NCBI RefSeq assembly: GCF_027596085.1
Contig: NC_072450.1
Coordinates: 28,888,947-28,952,946, forward strand
Reading direction: 5' to 3'
Source of the DNA: Anoplopoma fimbria
Lineage: Eukaryota > Chordata > Actinopteri > Perciformes > Anoplopomatidae
DNA: 64,000 bases
This document shows, in pieces, positions 63,132-64,000 of this stretch. Under the pieces are notes generated by a model. That model made no database searches. It was given only the letters and a program-made list of their open reading frames with translations, and was not told where the DNA came from. Every line of letters begins with the position of its first letter. Positions within the stretch are counted from its first letter, which is position 1. Both the position numbers and the translations under genes were made by a program.

Positions 63132-64000
63132 TACAGGGAGGATTGGTGAGATTACATTGAAATCATAAGATTTAAGAAATATCAAGCTTTTATAGACGCC
63201 ATTTAGTTTTGGTTTGAAGCTGTTGATTACAAATAGTTTGTGCATGTATTGAAGTCTCTAAAACTGCTTTGAAAACCATTGTGATTAAATGATACATGCC
63301 AGGGTAAAGTGGTGACTTAAGTGTCATATTACTGAGTGCCGACTGACAGTGTGTATATAACTTGCCAGATATCATCTCTGTGTATTAGCTTTAATGGGGA
63401 TTATTGCACGGAGCTTGCTGTGATGCAGTTTTTCCGTCACATCTCATGGCAGTCAACAAACATCAGACAAAAGTTATTACATTCTATTTTCTGACTTACT
63501 CAAATGGCAAATTAAAAGTTAATGAAGTGGTTAAGACTGCTCGTGTGCTCCCCATCATATGTAAGGTAATTATGGAAACGCATGTCTGCCAACCAGCAGC
63601 GGCAATCCATCATCGTGCATGCTGAACTTCAGAAGTTCATTCAGACACATTACACTGATCACTAAGGATCCTAGTGTATCTGCCTATACAATATGTGTTT
63701 GACTGTATTCTACTTGTTTCACGCCACAGAAGCTTGTATTTAGAGACTACCAGAACTAGGTCTGGGATTTGGTACGCAGTAAGGTATCCAAAGAAATAAC
63801 CCAGTACTAAGTAGAATCAAGACTTCTCCAGTCATAAAACAAATAATCGAAGTAGAAATAATATACTATTTGTATGCTTTTACTCGCAGCCAATCAATGC
63901 AAACAGTCTTTGATTCAATGCCACGTGTGATTGTCCCCATTTCCTGAAAAGCTACAACCCATACAGCCGGGATTGCCTGCCTGCACATGGCTCTGAACAC
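63132..64000 (-). other. Intron sequence upstream of the first exon seen
   Basis: AT-rich non-coding sequence. No further exon of the cadherin gene and no repeat could be recognised up to the window edge. Confidence 0.6.

Overview
This 64 kb window looks like ray-finned fish (teleost) nuclear DNA. It is AT-leaning and intron-rich, with many CA/TG microsatellites. It also holds fish-type mobile elements: an L2-like LINE end, two Tc1-like transposons, tRNA-derived SINEs, and hAT-like or other non-autonomous DNA repeats. No bacterial operons, CRISPR arrays, rRNA or free tRNA genes are visible.

One protein-coding gene is supported. It is the 3' half of a large neural-cadherin-like gene of the Drosophila CadN / vertebrate Hz-cadherin type, on the minus strand, so it reads from high to low coordinates. 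Eight coding exons were placed by translation, GT-AG boundaries and phase: 63092-62965, 56950-56823, 56338-56215, 49250-49070, 43623-43457, 29146-28883, 22701-22521 and 14468-14224. Together they encode the first laminin G domain, an EGF domain, the second laminin G domain, a cysteine-rich/EGF segment and the start of the transmembrane helix. All junction phases agree except for one apparent 1-base frameshift inside exon 29146-28883, in a short G/C homopolymer. The cadherin repeats must lie beyond position 64000. The catenin-binding cytoplasmic exons were not found between 1 and 14223 and probably lie outside the window.

Everything else is intronic or flanking. Positions 1-14223 hold an L2-like LINE fragment, a candidate MITE, a second LINE 3' end and a 100-bp duplication. 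The 8.1-kb intron at 14469-22520 holds a SINE with target-site duplications and a dispersed repeat. The 6.2-kb intron at 22702-28882 has a SINE nested in another repeat and two long CA arrays. The 14.3-kb intron at 29147-43456 has CA/TG arrays, a SINE and nested repeats. The 5.4-kb intron at 43624-49069 begins with a TG array (gene sense) right next to a splice acceptor and carries a hAT-like element, part of which was copied about 1.6 kb away. The 7-kb intron at 49251-56214 has a purine/pyrimidine tract and a decayed Tc1 element. The 6-kb intron at 56951-62964 has an internally deleted Tc1 element.

I found no convincing undescribed biological system. The points most worth a second look are the exon frameshift, the microsatellites that make up splice-acceptor tracts, and two duplications that share an insert-flanked-by-duplicated-target architecture.
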